Of a DNA stretch of 64,000 nucleotides, positions 26,163-38,900 are shown one piece after another; within the stretch, counting starts at the first letter, position 1; each line of letters starts with the position of its first letter. The notes beneath the pieces are model-generated. The model searched no databases and had not been told where the DNA came from. It was given only the letters and a program-made list of their open reading frames with translations. Source of the stretch: Straminergon stramineum (taxonomy: Eukaryota; Streptophyta; Bryopsida; Hypnales; Calliergonaceae); contig OY987268.1 in the NCBI GenBank assembly GCA_963920665.1, forward strand, positions 21,888,501 through 21,952,500, given 5' to 3'. A program made the position numbers and the translations under genes.

Positions 26163-27455
26163 GTAGGTGGAGAACCATGTTTCGGATGGAGGTCTGCAAT
26201 TTAAGATCGCGGCCGTCGGGGGAGTTGGGTTCGGACAGGAGAGCATCTGGTTTTTGTTCCACTTAGACCTGGGAGGATCCATGGGTCGCGTGGCGGAGAC
26301 GATGTCTATTGGGGTCAGTCGGAGCGGATTTACCCTTACTGTGGAATGGAGCGGCGGTGTGCGTGGACAGGTTGATTTTAAACCTCCTCTCACTTGTATT
26401 TTGTTTGATGTACCTGTAATGCAGGCAGCTTGATGAGTCGTCAAGTTTGCGCGTAAGCGTGAAATCAGGTTTGCACTTGGATGTCGAGGGGTTTGGGCTA
26501 ATGTGAAGATGGCGGTGGAAGAGTGGAGTCGAGCGTTGATGTTGATCGGAAGTGGTGCTTGCCAAACGTTTGTAGATGGTATTCTCGCGTGGTGCTGGTC
26601 GCTAAGGTATGCGTTGATGTGTTTTCAGGTGATGAATCTATGCGTTGTGGCGAGGTGGTTATCTACGGAAGTGCGACCCATGTGGGTTGATGATGTGCAG
26701 GTAGAGACGGGAGTGAAGTTGATCGTACATAATAGGGTAGAGGAGACCATTTTGTAGGCGAGGGGAAAGATTTGTGAATGTAAAAGGATGTACATTTAGG
26801 GTGTGTTGCATCGTGTCCTGCAATAGGTGTGAAGTGCCTATTGGAGGTAAATTTACTCAATTGAAACGGACAAGATTGGCAACCCTGGAGATTTTCACTG
26901 GGGTTAGCATTTTGAGCAATGGAACTTGCAAAGAAATAGTGGTTTGGGTGGCAACTTCGCTAGGGGTCAGGGGCTGAAAAATGCGTGCACTACCTCCTTG
27001 CAAGCTCAAAATCAATCTAGCTTACTATCACACGTCTTTCCGTGAAGAGAGGCAAATGAGTTCAACCTCTCAACATTGAAGTAATACTGTCCATCAGTGG
27101 TCGACTATGATGTCTTTTACATTAGCACTGTACTGTGCTGTTACACTGCATTCTGTTAAGTTTTCCATCCCACCCAAGGTAGGTAGAAGGCTCATAAAGC
27201 ATCCATTTGAGGGGTGATAAGGTAGCCGCACCCATAACTGTGAATTTAAGGGTTTTGAACATGATTTCTATTAATAGACATCCAACAAATCATTGGACCC
27301 TATTAGCTAGAGAAAAATAATTCATGTGCACTTTCAAATGTATTATTTGGACACTGAGAATAAGTTGTGAATTTTTAAGGAGCCGACTACAAATGCACCC
27401 AATATTGACACTAGAGTCTGATATTGAGATGTACATCCTTGTAATCACATGTATT
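26163..27455 (+). other. 3' UTR and 3' flank of left TIC-like gene
   Basis: After the TGA at 26160-26162 the GC content falls gradually towards intergenic levels. A CTGTAATGCAG acceptor-like site near 26424 could mark a 3' UTR intron. No clear polyadenylation site was identified. The sequence is identical to 28646-29938 in reverse complement and stops at the N gap. Confidence 0.5.
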
Positions 27456-27655
27456 NNNNNNNNNNNNNNNNNNNNNNNNNNNNNNNNNNNNNNNNNNNNN
27501 NNNNNNNNNNNNNNNNNNNNNNNNNNNNNNNNNNNNNNNNNNNNNNNNNNNNNNNNNNNNNNNNNNNNNNNNNNNNNNNNNNNNNNNNNNNNNNNNNNNN
27601 NNNNNNNNNNNNNNNNNNNNNNNNNNNNNNNNNNNNNNNNNNNNNNNNNNNNNNN
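27456..27655. other. Assembly gap, 200 N
   Basis: Exactly 200 N, a round placeholder length, so the true distance is unknown. The gap begins where the left contig stops within the arm. The right arm continues beyond the mirrored point, so the missing left sequence may repeat 28645 downwards. Confidence 1.
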
Positions 27656-28645
27656 GGAGTATTAAATATGAATTTTTTTCACTTTTTCTTCAAAAATTCA
27701 TAATAATTTCAAATTCCCCACCCACCCACCCACCCAAAAAATGAAAGAAGACATGTGATTGTGTCTTTGGAAAAAAAAATTAAAAAATAAAAAGTTCATC
27801 TAAATTTAAGTCACAAAACAAAGCATACAAATTAAATGATTTTGAAGTTTGACTACACGGTCATAGGGGCCATCCTTTAAGGGTTAAAGGTGAAGCCCTA
27901 GTTCATGTCTAAAGCGCAATAGATTCGGCATCACTTCATTCTCAAGTCTCAATGAATATTTACACTAAGCATTGCTCAAAAATCATCCACCCCCCTTAAC
28001 CCCTAAAGGACCGAGGCACATTTTGGGCAGAAATTGTCAAAAACTGACACTTTTTAGGGCAGCAAGAAAAAAACGAAAAAAAAAAGTTTTTTTTTCAAAA
28101 TTCAACCGTAAAAATTTGAACTAGACTTCTTTGGGAATATGTGGAAAAAATTTTAGAAACTTTGACCGCATGGATTGAAAGATTATAACGTTTGAAGTTA
28201 GGTGAAAAAGTTTTTTTCCAACCTTGCCCGACATGGCTTGCAAACTTTAACTCCTAGAATGAGATTCTTACACTGAATAGGGTTATTTTTTTGACATTTT
28301 CAACTTGGATCATGTAAGCTACACACCCGCCAAATTTCAAAATCATAGGAAGAGTTTGGCACATGCTGCCCGAAGCTGCCCGAGCTGCCCGCAAAGTTCA
28401 GGGCAGCGCAACTTTTGATCCGGGCACCCGATCGGAAAAAAAATTAGATTTTCAGGAAGGGGATACATAGATACACTACATATCCAAATTTCATGAACAT
28501 CCGACTACAAATGACTTCATAGGAACCTACCCAAGATTTCTTGCATACGTTGAACGGACACTTGGTCCTTTAGGGGTTAAAATGTGGTAAGGTAGCAACA
28601 CCCATAACCTTTTGTATACCCATTTCTAGAAAATCTTTCAAAGTG
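27656..28645. other. Spacer of the inverted duplication
   Basis: About 990 bp between the gap and the right arm. It is not self-complementary and not homologous to the arms. It holds (CCCA)n at about 27718-27735, a likely TTAA-element right terminus (CCATCCTTTAAGGGTTAA ending at 27887, partner end not visible and perhaps in the gap), and a complete TTAA element at 27996-28580. Confidence 0.8.
27996..28580. mobile_element. TTAA-flanked MITE, family 2 (585 bp), in palindrome spacer
   Basis: Starts TTAACCCCTAAAGGACCGAG and ends with the inverse of TTAACCCCTAAAGGACCAAG, a 20-bp terminal inverted repeat with one mismatch. There is no open frame of note. The interior contains repeated GGGCAGC/GCTGCCC motifs. 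The TTAA edges and CCC start resemble piggyBac-type termini (inference). A relative of about 612 bp, interrupted by another MITE, lies at 52485-53537 in opposite orientation. Confidence 0.8.
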
Positions 28646-29938
28646 AATACATGTGATTACAAGGATGTACATCTCAATATCAGACTCTAGTGTCAATATT
28701 GGGTGCATTTGTAGTCGGCTCCTTAAAAATTCACAACTTATTCTCAGTGTCCAAATAATACATTTGAAAGTGCACATGAATTATTTTTCTCTAGCTAATA
28801 GGGTCCAATGATTTGTTGGATGTCTATTAATAGAAATCATGTTCAAAACCCTTAAATTCACAGTTATGGGTGCGGCTACCTTATCACCCCTCAAATGGAT
28901 GCTTTATGAGCCTTCTACCTACCTTGGGTGGGATGGAAAACTTAACAGAATGCAGTGTAACAGCACAGTACAGTGCTAATGTAAAAGACATCATAGTCGA
29001 CCACTGATGGACAGTATTACTTCAATGTTGAGAGGTTGAACTCATTTGCCTCTCTTCACGGAAAGACGTGTGATAGTAAGCTAGATTGATTTTGAGCTTG
29101 CAAGGAGGTAGTGCACGCATTTTTCAGCCCCTGACCCCTAGCGAAGTTGCCACCCAAACCACTATTTCTTTGCAAGTTCCATTGCTCAAAATGCTAACCC
29201 CAGTGAAAATCTCCAGGGTTGCCAATCTTGTCCGTTTCAATTGAGTAAATTTACCTCCAATAGGCACTTCACACCTATTGCAGGACACGATGCAACACAC
29301 CCTAAATGTACATCCTTTTACATTCACAAATCTTTCCCCTCGCCTACAAAATGGTCTCCTCTACCCTATTATGTACGATCAACTTCACTCCCGTCTCTAC
29401 CTGCACATCATCAACCCACATGGGTCGCACTTCCGTAGATAACCACCTCGCCACAACGCATAGATTCATCACCTGAAAACACATCAACGCATACCTTAGC
29501 GACCAGCACCACGCGAGAATACCATCTACAAACGTTTGGCAAGCACCACTTCCGATCAACATCAACGCTCGACTCCACTCTTCCACCGCCATCTTCACAT
29601 TAGCCCAAACCCCTCGACATCCAAGTGCAAACCTGATTTCACGCTTACGCGCAAACTTGACGACTCATCAAGCTGCCTGCATTACAGGTACATCAAACAA
29701 AATACAAGTGAGAGGAGGTTTAAAATCAACCTGTCCACGCACACCGCCGCTCCATTCCACAGTAAGGGTAAATCCGCTCCGACTGACCCCAATAGACATC
29801 GTCTCCGCCACGCGACCCATGGATCCTCCCAGGTCTAAGTGGAACAAAAACCAGATGCTCTCCTGTCCGAACCCAACTCCCCCGACGGCCGCGATCTTAA
29901 ATTGCAGACCTCCATCCGAAACATGGTTCTCCACCTAC

Positions 29939-32900
29939 TCACTGTTGCACAACACTGGTCGTCGGCTGAGACCCCAGCACCGCTGCTGGACCACTGGGTA
30001 CCACAGCTGGGCCTGTCATAGCCAGGGATGACGCCGCTTGAATCTGGCCCTGCCCCGAACCTCCCACATGCAATGAGCCTCCACTGAATCCAGGCCTCCC
30101 GTTTCCTACGCTCTGTACATTCGTGCCGCTGCCACTCATGCCAACACCACTCCCAGAACCGCTCCCCGAGTTCGACATCATACCCGGACGAAGCTGACCG
30201 ACATCCCCAAAACCATTATACTGGCCACCGCCACCGGCTTTCGTCGGACCGGCAACACCACCGGGGCCGTGACCGGACCCACCGCTCGGGACCCGCTGGG
30301 ACGAACCCGGCGCACCAGGGGACGCTGCCATCGGAGCAACGCCTCTTGCTTGCGCGGAACCTGGCGACACACGCACGCCATTCACTTGCTCTTGTCCACC
30401 ATCTGCCATGGCCCATCCCAAACACACAAGGTCCGTCAGAAACCAAAGCCACCACAAAATCCCAACACGACCTCCAACGACCCACGACTCACATTCACAC
30501 TCCTATATCAAAACCTACACACAAATGCCTACACTCCAACAACTCCTCACCAGGAAAGCTCTTGCCATCGCCGGTCCTTCCACTAGCGCCCGAGATCGCG
30601 TTCCCCTGGGACTGGGGGTAACCGGACGCATTTCCACCGCGAGGGCTGCCCGACTGCTGCTGACCCGACGACACAGACACAGACGATCCAAACTGTTGCA
30701 AAAATACAGGGCCCGCACCAGGTCCGCCACCCCGCTGACCCACGCCATTCAAAGCAGGAGCACTCCCGCTTCCGGACGGCTTCACAGACTGAAGCGGTCT
30801 CACATTCAGACCACCGCCCGCGGACTCCGAATAGCTGCTCCGACCAACGCCAACGCCGCCTCCACTGCCGCTGTTCCCAGCGCCCATGGAAAGACCCGAA
30901 CTGAAGGCCAAACTACCGTTCCCAGAGGGACCGACAAACTGCTGTTGAGGCTGCGATGCTTGCTGCTGGAGGTGCGCGTGCGCCTGCTGCTGCTGCTGGG
31001 TTTGTTGGTTAATAGAAACCTGCTGCGCCTGCGCTGACGGACTAGGCGGCGGTGGCGGCGGCTGGTGACCACCCTGCTGTTGATGAGATGCTTGCTTGGG
31101 AGCTTGCAAATGGGGAGGGCCGCTCTGGGAGCCCTGTACGTGGGGAGACTGTTGCAACTGATGCTGTTGTTGCTGATGCTGCAAACACAAACATTACGCA
31201 CTCAGTACAAACGCCACGCTCATGGCAACGACCAACGAATGTCCCAACGTAAATTGCACACGACCAATTCAAACACCACTCTCTTCCGATCACATTAACG
31301 CTCCTTCTCTGAATCGGGGAAACAGCGAAAACTCAAGATGTCCGCAAAGACACCACGTTGCCACAAGAACGAGAAACAACAACTAAAATACACGGAAATC
31401 CAAATCATCGGACGACACGCCAAACCCATACCGCCACGGACTCAAACCGTGATATCCAGTACCCCAATTCACATCGACACACGAGGCAAGCCCTCAACCG
31501 TTTAAACTAACACATCCAAAACCCAAACCAATCGAAACCACGTACATGCTGCTGAAACATCTGCTGCTGCATCATTTGCTGCTGCTGCATCATTTGCTGC
31601 TGCTGCCGCATCATCTGCTGATGGTGGTGGTGAAACTGCTGTTGTTGCAGCAGCTGAGGAGGCGCCAATTGTCCCTCCCACTGCCCTGGCCCTTGCATCT
31701 GCACCTGAGCTTGCTGAGAGCTCTTGCTCGGCGTGTTCTGCGCCAGAGGACTCGGACCCAATATCGATGGAACGTGACCACCCGACGAAGGCGACGATGC
31801 CCGCTTTCCACCACCACCCGCGCCGCCCTTACCAGACGCTGGGAACGAGGACTTACCAGACGAACTGCTCTTCGCTGGGTTCGCCCCGGAACTCTTGGTC
31901 GGGGGAGCGCTGGAAGACAACGGAGCTGAACCCGACGAGGACGGAGGACCGGACGGACCCGCGCCAGGCCGCGCACTCGAACCAGTCGGGGCACTAGCAT
32001 TCGAATTGGCATTGGCACTCGCGTTGCCGCTCGAACGGGGCGGCTGCTGACCCTGGGAATTCTTCGCCATCGCAGCCGCAAGCACCGCTTGCAAATTCGT
32101 ACCCGGAGCTGTGGGAGTCGCAGGCGCGCCGGAAACCAGAGCCGCCCTCCCACTCGGGCTCGGGCTCGCTTTCGCTCCCGCATGCTGACCGACAGGACCT
32201 GGCCTACCAACCGGACCCGACACCATGTTCAAACCTCTCGGAGGGGACGCCTTGCCGCCCACGCCCACGGACCCTCCCGACACTGCAGGAACACGCTCCG
32301 AAAAGGAAGCCTGCGTACCCACCATATGAGGACCCCCGGACGCTGCCACACCAGTTGGACCCGGGCCAGGCCCAGGGCCCCCGCTACCTTTCGGCCTAAC
32401 GCCGACCGACTTCGACCCTGCCATCGCACCCGTCTGCGCCTGCGCCTGCATGGGAGCCCCCACACTCAACGCCACACCCGCCGGACCACTCGAACGAACA
32501 CCCATCCCGCCATTGATCGGAGCCATCAGATTCAAAGTCGTCCCCACGCTACGAGAAACACCTCCGACACCCCCCGGAGACGACTGCATCCCACCGCCTC
32601 CTTCCACGTCACGAGACAAAGGAGATGCTCCACCCGACGAGGAACCCCTCTTGCCCGGCAACTTCCGATCCTCCACAACCTCACGCTCACGAACACGACC
32701 ACTCGAATAGCTCCCATCGGCCCCACCGCGGCTATCCTCCACACCGACACCTGCGCTGCTTCGCGCATTCGGCGCACCACGCTGCTGCTGCTGCTGCAAC
32801 TGCTGACCTTGAACGGACTGCTGCTGGAGATGCTGCTCACAAACACAACAAACCCAATCAGACAAACCAACCAAAACGGAGGTTCAAGACACTCCCGCAC

Positions 32901-35900
32901 ACAAAACAACATTCACAACACCCACTCTCCCTCAGAACGACACAAACTCAACTCAACACTCGGCGACGCTGCAGCTCCTCCACTACCCCATCCCACTACA
33001 ATCGCGAACCAACACCCCTACCTGCTGCTGCTGCTGCTGCGACTGCTGTGCTTGAGCTTGAGCTTGAGCTTGAAAATGCTGCTGCTGCGCGTGCTGCGCG
33101 TGCTGCAACTGCATCAGCTGTTGATGACCCTGCTGCATCATGCTGGAGTGGCCCGCACCTCCACCCATCTGCGCGTGCGCATGAACACTACCACCACCCT
33201 GAGGGTGAACCCTCCCGCTCTCCGACATGCTCTGGATCATCGCATGACCCTGCGGGGCCATCACGGCAGCCACTGGGGCCAGACCCAAAGGGCCAGGACC
33301 CACGGACGCACCACGGCTATTCATCGCACCCGCCATGCTCATGTTCACAGAAAAACCCTGACTCGTCGCACCCTCAGACCCCTTCCCGACTCCCAGACCC
33401 CCAAGGTGCGCACCCGCACCCGCACCCGCACCCCCGTGATAGTGATGCTGATGCGGACCCTGGCCCGGGCTCACTCCCTGCGAGCCGATACTAGGAGCAG
33501 CCTCACGAGACTTCGACTGCTTCCCCAAACCGGGCATCAGATTGTACTCCGACGCCACCGAACCTCCGCTGTGCAATGACATCCCTCCCGAACCGCCAAC
33601 GCCCAACGCAGATCCACGCGACACAGGAAACTTGCCATCCCCCGACGAACCGTTCTCTCCCAACGCAGAAACCTCCCTCTCTCCAGACCTACCCACCGCG
33701 TGCGAACCACCCTGCACCGCAGAATGCGAAGGGGACTGAGGGGGCACACCAACGCCACCACCAAAGCTACGGCTCCCACCTTGCTGCTGCTGCTGCTGCT
33801 GCTGCTGCAGTTTAGAGACCGGACCACCGCCCGCACTGCCACTCGGCGGAACGCCTTGCAGCTGAGACGGAGACACCAAATGTTGCGCGAAGTACGGACC
33901 ACCAGCATAAAACTGCGCAGCTGCCTGCACATTCCAAAAAAAAGAAATCGTCATCCACGCAGGCTCACACAAAGCACACCTCCCTACACAACTCCACTCC
34001 GAAAAACAAAACAAAAAACCCACTCCAACACCAAAACAAAACCTCACCTGTTGGGCACCCATGTGCGGCGCAGGACCGCTGAACGTCGCCGCACCAAAAT
34101 GAGGAGGAAACTGGCCGAACGGAAAACTCCCCGACTGAGCCTGATGCATCATCGCCTGATGCATCATCGCTTGTTGCGCTTGTTGCAACGCCGCAGATGC
34201 AGAGGCCGCCGCGCCGCTGCTACCCACAGATGACAAACCGCCCACCGGACCGCCAGGACCCAGCACCAACGCCGAGCTGCTGCCACCAACGGAACTCAGG
34301 CCGACACCAGGCACTGGACCCGGCGGAAGATTCAGATTCGTGCCTCCCATCGCACCGCCACCGCCACCCGAAACCCCGCCCACCACACCACCCGACGGGC
34401 TGCCGCTCGCCGCGCCCGGAAAGCCGAACATCGCACCGCTCTGCACACATCCATGCACGCACTCGCCATCAGACCACACCAGCGGACACCTTCACATCCT
34501 CCTCCCTCAGTCCAAAACCACACACGCAACTCCACGCATCCTACAAACTCCTTCACAGACTCGCATCCACTCTCCCAGACTCGAAAAAACCAAGACACCC
34601 ACACCCGAAAGAGAATCCAACCACCACCGGAAACCGGAAGACGGCACAACCACGGACAATCCTCCGCTGCACTCCACCTCCCACCCAATTCATACCTGCA
34701 GCGAAAGAGACGGAGCCCCTGGACCGCTCCCCTGATGCTGACCTGGGGACTTCCGACTCACCATGTCCATGCTGTACGCCGATCGCTCCTTCACTCCCTG
34801 CATGCTCGCGGCTGCTGCGGCCGCCATCACCGCCGCATTCAGACCACGCTCCGTCGCCTCCAAAGTCGCCGCCGCGGAACCGGAACCGGAACCTCCCGTC
34901 GAACCGCTCGACGCCGCGCCGCCCACAAGGCCCACGGACCCGACACCGCCCGCGCCTCCGAACAAAGACTCCGAAGGAGCCAGAGGCACGTTCAAATTGT
35001 AAGACTTCGGGTACGCCTGGCTACCGCCCGGGAAGAAAGAATGGTGATGCCGGTTCACCTGCTGCTGCATGTCGATGAAACGCGCAATGTACACGTGCAT
35101 CGCGCAACGCTTCCACGTCGCACGGCCTCCCATCATGTAGGGGGACACCTGCACAACCATTCCAACGATTCAAACACCAACAAACACACCCAAAAAAGGA
35201 CTGGAACACGCCTACCCACAAACCGATACCGACGAACAAAAAGAAACCACGACATGCCCTCGCCCTCCCCTCACACCAGTACCTGCGCAGCAGCAGAGCT
35301 GTCTTCGACTGCTGCAGATGACACCGCAGCAGCGCCGGGAAAGTAACTGCGCCAACCACAAAAAAAAAAACTTCAGTGCGACGCACACATCCACCACACA
35401 CATCAACTCCCACCAAAACAAACGAAAACTCCAAACCACACAACACTCAGGGCTCACCCCATGCCACCCGCCATTCCTGCCGGCCAGCTCAGCATGCCCA
35501 CCGACATCGGCAGAACCGCAACGTTCCCGACCACGCCGGAGCCAACACTCCCAACACCCGGAGCAACCGAACCCGGCATTGTCGATGCACCACTCGCCGG
35601 ACCCGACCCTGGACAATCGAACAAAAAACATCACATCTCAACGCTCAGGCGACAACAAAGCCTGGGGCCTTCGCACGGAAACAAGGCAAAAAAGATTCGA
35701 ACCAGGAAAAGAAAACATGCAGCGGAAAACGAGCAACACACAAACGAACGCTACTCGAGCTCGCTCAGAAAACGACTCACAACATGGGCGGCGGGGAGAC
35801 AAGGCCAAAAACGAAGAGCTCAGGGACTCGGGAAAAACAACGCTACCTCTCGATGGCGTCCATCACAAAACGGAAGCCCAATCCATCGCAACGACAAAAC

Positions 35901-38900
35901 ACAAACCGGCATACCCTCAACACAAACCACGCACGACGGCACACACCGCCAACACTGCATACCTGCTCGCTCGGACGCCTTCGGAGCCCTCCCGTTCTCG
36001 GCCTTCCCGCTCTTCCCCGACCTCTGCACGCCCAGACCCGCCTTGCTCAACTCCGCACGCTCCCTCTCCTTCTCCCTCTCACGCTCTTTCACAGCCTCCT
36101 TCGCCAACTCGCGCGCACTCTCCGACTCACGACGACGATCTCGCTCCACGCGCTCGCGTTCCAACTCCCGTTCTCTCTCTTTCTCTCGAACCCTCTCCAG
36201 CTCCGAACGCTCCTTCTCCTCCCTCTCGCGATCCCTCTCAGCCCGAATACGGTCCTCGGACACCGACGCGGACGACGCATCCACCTGAAAACAAAAACAA
36301 CAAAAACACTCGTCACACGGAAACCTTCACTCGACAACACCAGACAAAAAAACACACGACACGGACAAATGGAAACTCCGCTCCAGACCCCAGTCAGCGA
36401 CCACTTACCAGGCGTTTCTCACTCGCGGATACAACATCCGCCTCCACGCTGTAACCGTCCTTCTCAACACTCGACAAACCAACCGCTTTGCTTGGAGACA
36501 CCTGAAAACAACGCACAATCACAGAAAGTCAGAACAGGCTCCTCCAACCCCAGCCACATCTCAAACCACGCGAAAAAACGCAAATCACACACGGAAAACG
36601 ACCCGAAAACGCTCGGGGGACGAATACGAAACCTACCATCAGGTCGATGTCCCGCTTCGACACGTGATCCACATCGCTCGGACCTGCTGCCGCATCGGGA
36701 GACCTGGCACACACACGGACGACCAGTCAGCAGGGCAAACAGATCCACACATCCAGCCATCCTCCAACCAATGCCCATCGACACTCCAACAAGGAAAACA
36801 ACACAATGCAGCCAAATCCAACATCGAACACCACCTCATGTCCACTTCCATCTTCGTCGACACTGCTGCCACCACACCCAAGCTCGGGCTCGGCGCGGAA
36901 GGAGCGTCGCCAGGCGCAGCCGCAACTGACGAGTCCCCACTCGCAGACTTCTTCTCCCGAACCGGCGACCCCGAAACACGCTTCTCCGAGGAATTGGAGA
37001 TCGGCAACTCCGACTTACCGCCGACGCTCCCGATCTTCTTCTCCGATGACACGCCCTTCTTATCCACCACCACCTTCTCCACACGACCCACGGAAACGCC
37101 CACGGAAACGCCAGGGACCGCAGACGCCAAACCCACCATCCCACTCGACGAGACACCCGCAACGGAAGCCAGCAGCGACGGGACGCTCACAGGCGGCGCA
37201 ACCGCAACACCGACAACTGGAACGGGAACGCTGCCCTCCACTTTCACGCCACTCCTCTCCGCAGGCAACGGACGGCTTGTCAGCAGATCCGCATCTTTCA
37301 CTGGAGCTACAACAATTCCAGCAGCGCTCGCCGGGCTGGGAGCCATCCTCGACTGAACCACCACACCTTCTTCCGTCCGAGTTCGCACCTTCTTCGGCTT
37401 CTTCTTCGACCCTGCACAAGAAACAAAACACTCACATAAGCAAAAACCCAGGCACGCAAAACTCAGACAAACGACACCATCTGCGCGGGGATCGGCCGCA
37501 CCACATCCCAGCGCTGCCTCCCACCTCAAAAAGTCCACACTCGAAACCAACTTCCAAACTCACATCGCTCGGGTTCTCTTGGAACGCAACACGAAAGACC
37601 AAGGAACAGGGCCCAAAACGTCCACACACCAACACCACACGAACCGCGCGAAAACAAAACATACCGTCGGCAACGGAACCCGACGCTGCAGCTGGAGGAG
37701 AGGGGGCGGGAGAAGCCGCCGAAGCGACGCCAGGGGAGTTGCTCCGAACACTCCCACCCGCAACGGAAGAAACCCCCGCGCTCGTGCCGGGAGGAACCGC
37801 GGAGTGTCCATTCGCGGCGTGCGAGGCCAGGCTGCTGCCACCCACTTTCGGCTCCTGCTTCGCTTCGGATTTCACCTCGTTCACAAACGATCGGGAATCC
37901 TTCTTCGCCTCCGGGGCGGAGGCCGACGGAGGGGGCTGGGTGCACATTCGCGCCAGGTCGAACAGAGCCTCCGCGACCTCCACCTCTTGCTCAGACACCA
38001 AAGATGGGGTCGAAACCTGTCAAGCCCGCCAATAGCAAAAACGCTTCAGACGCATGGCAACCCTCCACGACTCCCAACCATGCAACGCCGCCCCAACACA
38101 ACTGCCACAGAAGACTCCACACACTCTAAATCCACCAATTCCGCAGCGCCGCCGGACACAAACAAAGGCATCCCCGACAACGGAGCAGGAATGGACCCAC
38201 GTTCAACACTCAGACCTTCCGCAGCAAATCGACGCCGCGGAACACTCCTACAAAACTCTCACCTCACAATCACAGGCTCTCAACACTCCGACACTCACAC
38301 TGGCACCAGCGCCTCACCCCTCGACCAAACACCAAAACGGGGCTGGAACAATCAAGCTCGACCATCAAACCAACATCCCCGGAACACCGCTCTGCACACT
38401 CACACTCAAACGCACTCTCGCCCAAAATTCCAACACACACTCACACTCCTCACGGCATTCATTCCCAAGCATCAGTCCTCATCCATGCACTCACTCACTC
38501 TCGACTCCACAGTACCTTCGCAAGCTTATGACCCCGAGGTTTCGATCCGCTCGGCTTCTGCAAAAACAAACAACGACACCCGTCAATATTCAACACACAA
38601 ACACGCGCAGAAAAACAAAAACAGGCAAACTCAAAGACCAATGGCCGACTCTCACCGTCCGTCTTCCGGGTTTCAGCGACGCGATCGAAGAAGACGAAGG
38701 CGTGCTCGACGGAGCCGGCGTCGACGCTGCCACTGCGCCCGATCCGTGAGCAGGAGACTCGGACACCGAGGCCGACGCTGCCTCCTGAGGACGCTTCCCC
38801 ATCGCTGCAACAACAACAGGACAACAGTCAGACACCACGCTTCGGCAATTCAACTCTCCTCCATCCAACACAAACGAACCCTCCACTCTCAACTACGAAA

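Larger units (their letters stand above)
13880..27455. repeat. Left arm of large inverted duplication
   Basis: Every position x in this arm corresponds to 56101 - x on the opposite strand in the right arm. The mirror holds without net shift from about 15063 to the last base before the N gap (27455 pairs with 28646). In this ~12.4 kb I found one difference, C at 15115 against T in the mirrored gene (40986). Outside it, from 15062 out to about 13880, homology continues at roughly 80% with indels and then stops. The arm contains one complete TIC-like gene with 5' and 3' flanks. Confidence 0.95.
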
